Source of the DNA: Pseudomonadota bacterium
GTDB lineage: Bacteria; Pseudomonadota; Alphaproteobacteria; Rhizobiales; Devosiaceae
Assembly: GCA_023433985.1 (NCBI GenBank)
Contig: JAEYTN010000447.1
Coordinates: forward strand, 1-7,251
Direction of reading: 5' to 3'
Length of the DNA: 7,251 nt
The notes beneath the pieces were generated by a model that had not been told where the DNA came from, searched no databases, and was given only the letters and a program-made list of their open reading frames with translations. Positions 6,166 to 7,251 of the stretch are shown one piece after another. Each line of letters opens with the position of its first letter. Within the stretch, counting starts at the first letter, position 1. Made by a program: the position numbers and the translations under genes.

Positions 6166-7025
6166 CTAGGCGGGCGTGACGGAGATGTCCATGCGGAAGC
6201 TGACGCTTTTGCCCGCCGGCAGGTGGAGCGCGCCGTTGCGGGTTTCGAGCGCATCGCCGCCGTCGTTGAATGGGGCGGTGCCGTGCCAGGGCTCGAGGCA
6301 GAGGAAGGGCGCGCCGGGCTTCTGCCAGAGGGCGAAGTTGGGCAGGTTATCGGTCTGCATATCGATGCGACCGCCGCCTTCGGCGAAGAAGCTGACCTTC
6401 GGGCCGGCGCCTTCGACGAAGATCATGGCGTCATCCTCAAAGTACGCCCGATCGGGCGTGAGGCGGCCATCGGTGAAGGGCGAGGGGCGGGTTTCGCGGA
6501 CGAGCAGCTTGTCGGCATCGAGCCGATAGAGGGCGGGAGCACCGTCATTGCCCAGCGTAACGGTGTGCCCCATGCCCTCGCTCTCGGGCAGCGGCCAGCG
6601 GAAGCCGGGGTGGAAGCCGAACTGCATCGGCATCGGAGCCTTGTCGCGGTTCTGTACCTTCGCCTCGGTGCGGATGGTGTTGCCGTCGAGGGTGTAGGTA
6701 ACGTCGAGGCGAAAATCGAAGGGGTAGCTCGCGCGCGTCGCATCGGTCGCCTCGAGGACGAGGCGGGCGAAGCCGGGGCCGGCATCGGCGAGGCGGAATT
6801 CGGAGACGCGCGCGACACCGTGCGAAGCCATTAGGGCTTGCCGCCGATGCTGACGGCGTCCTTCGGGCTCTTGCCGACGACGGGGAAGAGGAGAGGTGAG
6901 CGGCCGCCCCACCAGGCGGGATCGCCCTGCCACAGCCACTCGGCGCCATCCGCAGTCTTGATCGAGCGCAGCTCGGCGCCGCGGGTCGCGAGTTCGAGGG
7001 TCAGGACGGCGTTTGATACCTGCAT
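6166..7025 (-). pseudogene. Aldose 1-epimerase-family (LacX-like) gene split by a frameshift
   Basis: Two adjoining frames together encode one mutarotase-like sugar epimerase, expected to interconvert alpha and beta anomers of an aldose or aldose phosphate in the cytoplasm. Frame 1 (7025-6831, 64 residues) carries the N-terminal family pattern: ATRGAELRSIKTADGAEWLWQGDP, WGGRSPLLFPVVG and SIGGKP, then TAA. Frame 2 continues directly with MASHGVARVSEF and runs 221 residues to 6166; it contains the catalytic His in FGFHPGFRWPL and the catalytic Glu in CLEPWHG. The sum (285) matches the usual length of about 285-295. The family normally has about six residues between the GK and HG of this region, so a loss of 4 bases (or 1) at 6829-6836 explains the break. 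The first ATG has a good Shine-Dalgarno. It may be a real pseudogene, a sequencing error, or two coupled peptides; the rest of both frames is undamaged, which favours a recent event or an error. Confidence 0.85.
6829..6833 (-). other. TAATG junction where the epimerase reading frame breaks
   Basis: The TAA ending the first frame (6833-6831) shares its last A with an ATG (6831-6829) that opens the second frame at MASHGVAR. The local order is AAG CCC TAA TGG in frame 1. This is the geometry of stop-start reinitiation, so some of the C-terminal part could still be made. Confidence 0.7.
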
Positions 7026-7030
7026 GGCGC

Positions 7031-7035
7031 TCTCC
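7031..7035 (-). promoter_or_regulatory. Ribosome binding site of the epimerase gene
   Basis: GGAGA on the minus strand lies 5 bases before the ATG at 7025-7023, which fixes that start. The rest of the 56-base gap back to the previous stop shows an imperfect hairpin (GCTAGCC with GGCCAGC) but no convincing promoter. Confidence 0.55.
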
Positions 7036-7081
7036 GGGGCTGGCCGAAATGGCTAGCTTGCCGGATAACGCGCGTAAAGGC

Positions 7082-7251
7082 TCAAGCGATGCGGTTGGTG
7101 AGGGTGCCGAGCAAGTCCATGGTGAGGACGGTCTCGTCGCCGCGGCCCAACGTCTTGCCCATCTCGGCGGCCGAACCGCCCCCGACAGTACCGGAGCCGA
7201 AGATCTCGCCAGGGACCAGGCGCTCGTTGGTGGAAGCGTGGGCGATCATCC
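7082..7251 (-). CDS. Fumarylacetoacetate hydrolase-family protein, C-terminal fragment
   Basis: The last 56 codons of a gene that enters from the right edge. Its translation contains HASTNERLVPGEIFGSGTVG, then GGSAAEMGKTLGRGDETVLTMDLLGTLTNRIA and a TGA at 7084-7082. The pattern H-A-S-x-x-E-x-L-x-P-G-[DE]-[VI]-[FI]-G-S-G-T-V-G followed by a G-D...L....G.L.N.. strand is the typical C-terminal end of fumarylacetoacetate hydrolase-fold enzymes, which cleave or hydrate keto acids such as fumarylacetoacetate or 2-keto-4-pentenoate-type compounds. The catalytic and metal-binding N-terminal part is outside the window, so the substrate cannot be named. It precedes the epimerase gene by 56 bases on the same strand; the unusual variation is GGSAAEMG where many relatives have a Cys-containing GGCGLELG. 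Confidence 0.82.
   Translation of the reverse strand, partial: MIAHASTNERLVPGEIFGSGTVGGGSAAEMGKTLGRGDETVLTMDLLGTLTNRIA

Noticed and set aside
5456..6169. A 237-codon plus-strand open frame opposite the N-terminal part of ligD
   Set aside because: It has no recognisable motif and lies over the strongly conserved phosphoesterase domain.
6826..6842. Programmed ribosomal frameshift at the epimerase break
   Set aside because: The shift needed is -1 and the sequence AAG CCC TAA is not an X XXY YYZ slippery heptamer; the CCC TAA context would suit a +1 shift, which leads into the wrong frame. Stop-start reinitiation or mutation is simpler.
1..7251. Phage, transposon, CRISPR, toxin-antitoxin or defence island
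   Set aside because: There are no integrase, transposase or cas-like genes, no regularly spaced repeats and no tRNA; gene style is uniform across the window.

Overview
The window is GC-rich bacterial DNA in which every supported gene lies on the minus strand. A Ku gene and a three-domain LigD (phosphoesterase-ligase-polymerase order) sit side by side, and GC content and protein style suggest an alphaproteobacterium, probably Hyphomicrobiales (Rhizobiales; a Devosia-like genus is possible). That placement comes from family knowledge and is not verified by search.

In transcription order (right to left) the layout is: the 3' end of a fumarylacetoacetate-hydrolase-family gene (7251-7082); an aldose 1-epimerase-like gene broken into two frames (7025-6166); ligD (6154-3713); ku (3690-2752); a 149-base intergenic stretch with three hairpins; a BRCT plus tetratricopeptide-repeat protein (2602-1526); a small alpha/beta hydrolase (1526-885); and an exonuclease III-type AP endonuclease (879-91). 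Bases 1-90 hold no recognisable gene, only a weak inverted repeat.

LigD and Ku form the bacterial non-homologous end-joining (NHEJ) pair: Ku binds double-strand ends and recruits LigD, which trims, fills and seals them. ku starts 22 bases after ligD. Past the hairpin spacer is a second tight group of three genes, with one TGATG overlap and one 5-base gap. The exonuclease III homologue at its end could process abasic or blocked ends. The BRCT-TPR protein looks like a protein-interaction factor and is the most interesting gene here, as a candidate accessory of end joining; that role is inferred from domains and position only.

The main anomaly is the epimerase gene. Its first 64 codons end in a TAA that overlaps an ATG (TAATG), which opens the frame carrying the rest of the enzyme, including the catalytic residues. 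This is either a small deletion, a sequencing error, or a split gene kept alive by reinitiation. I found no sign of phage, insertion sequence, CRISPR array, tRNA or rRNA.
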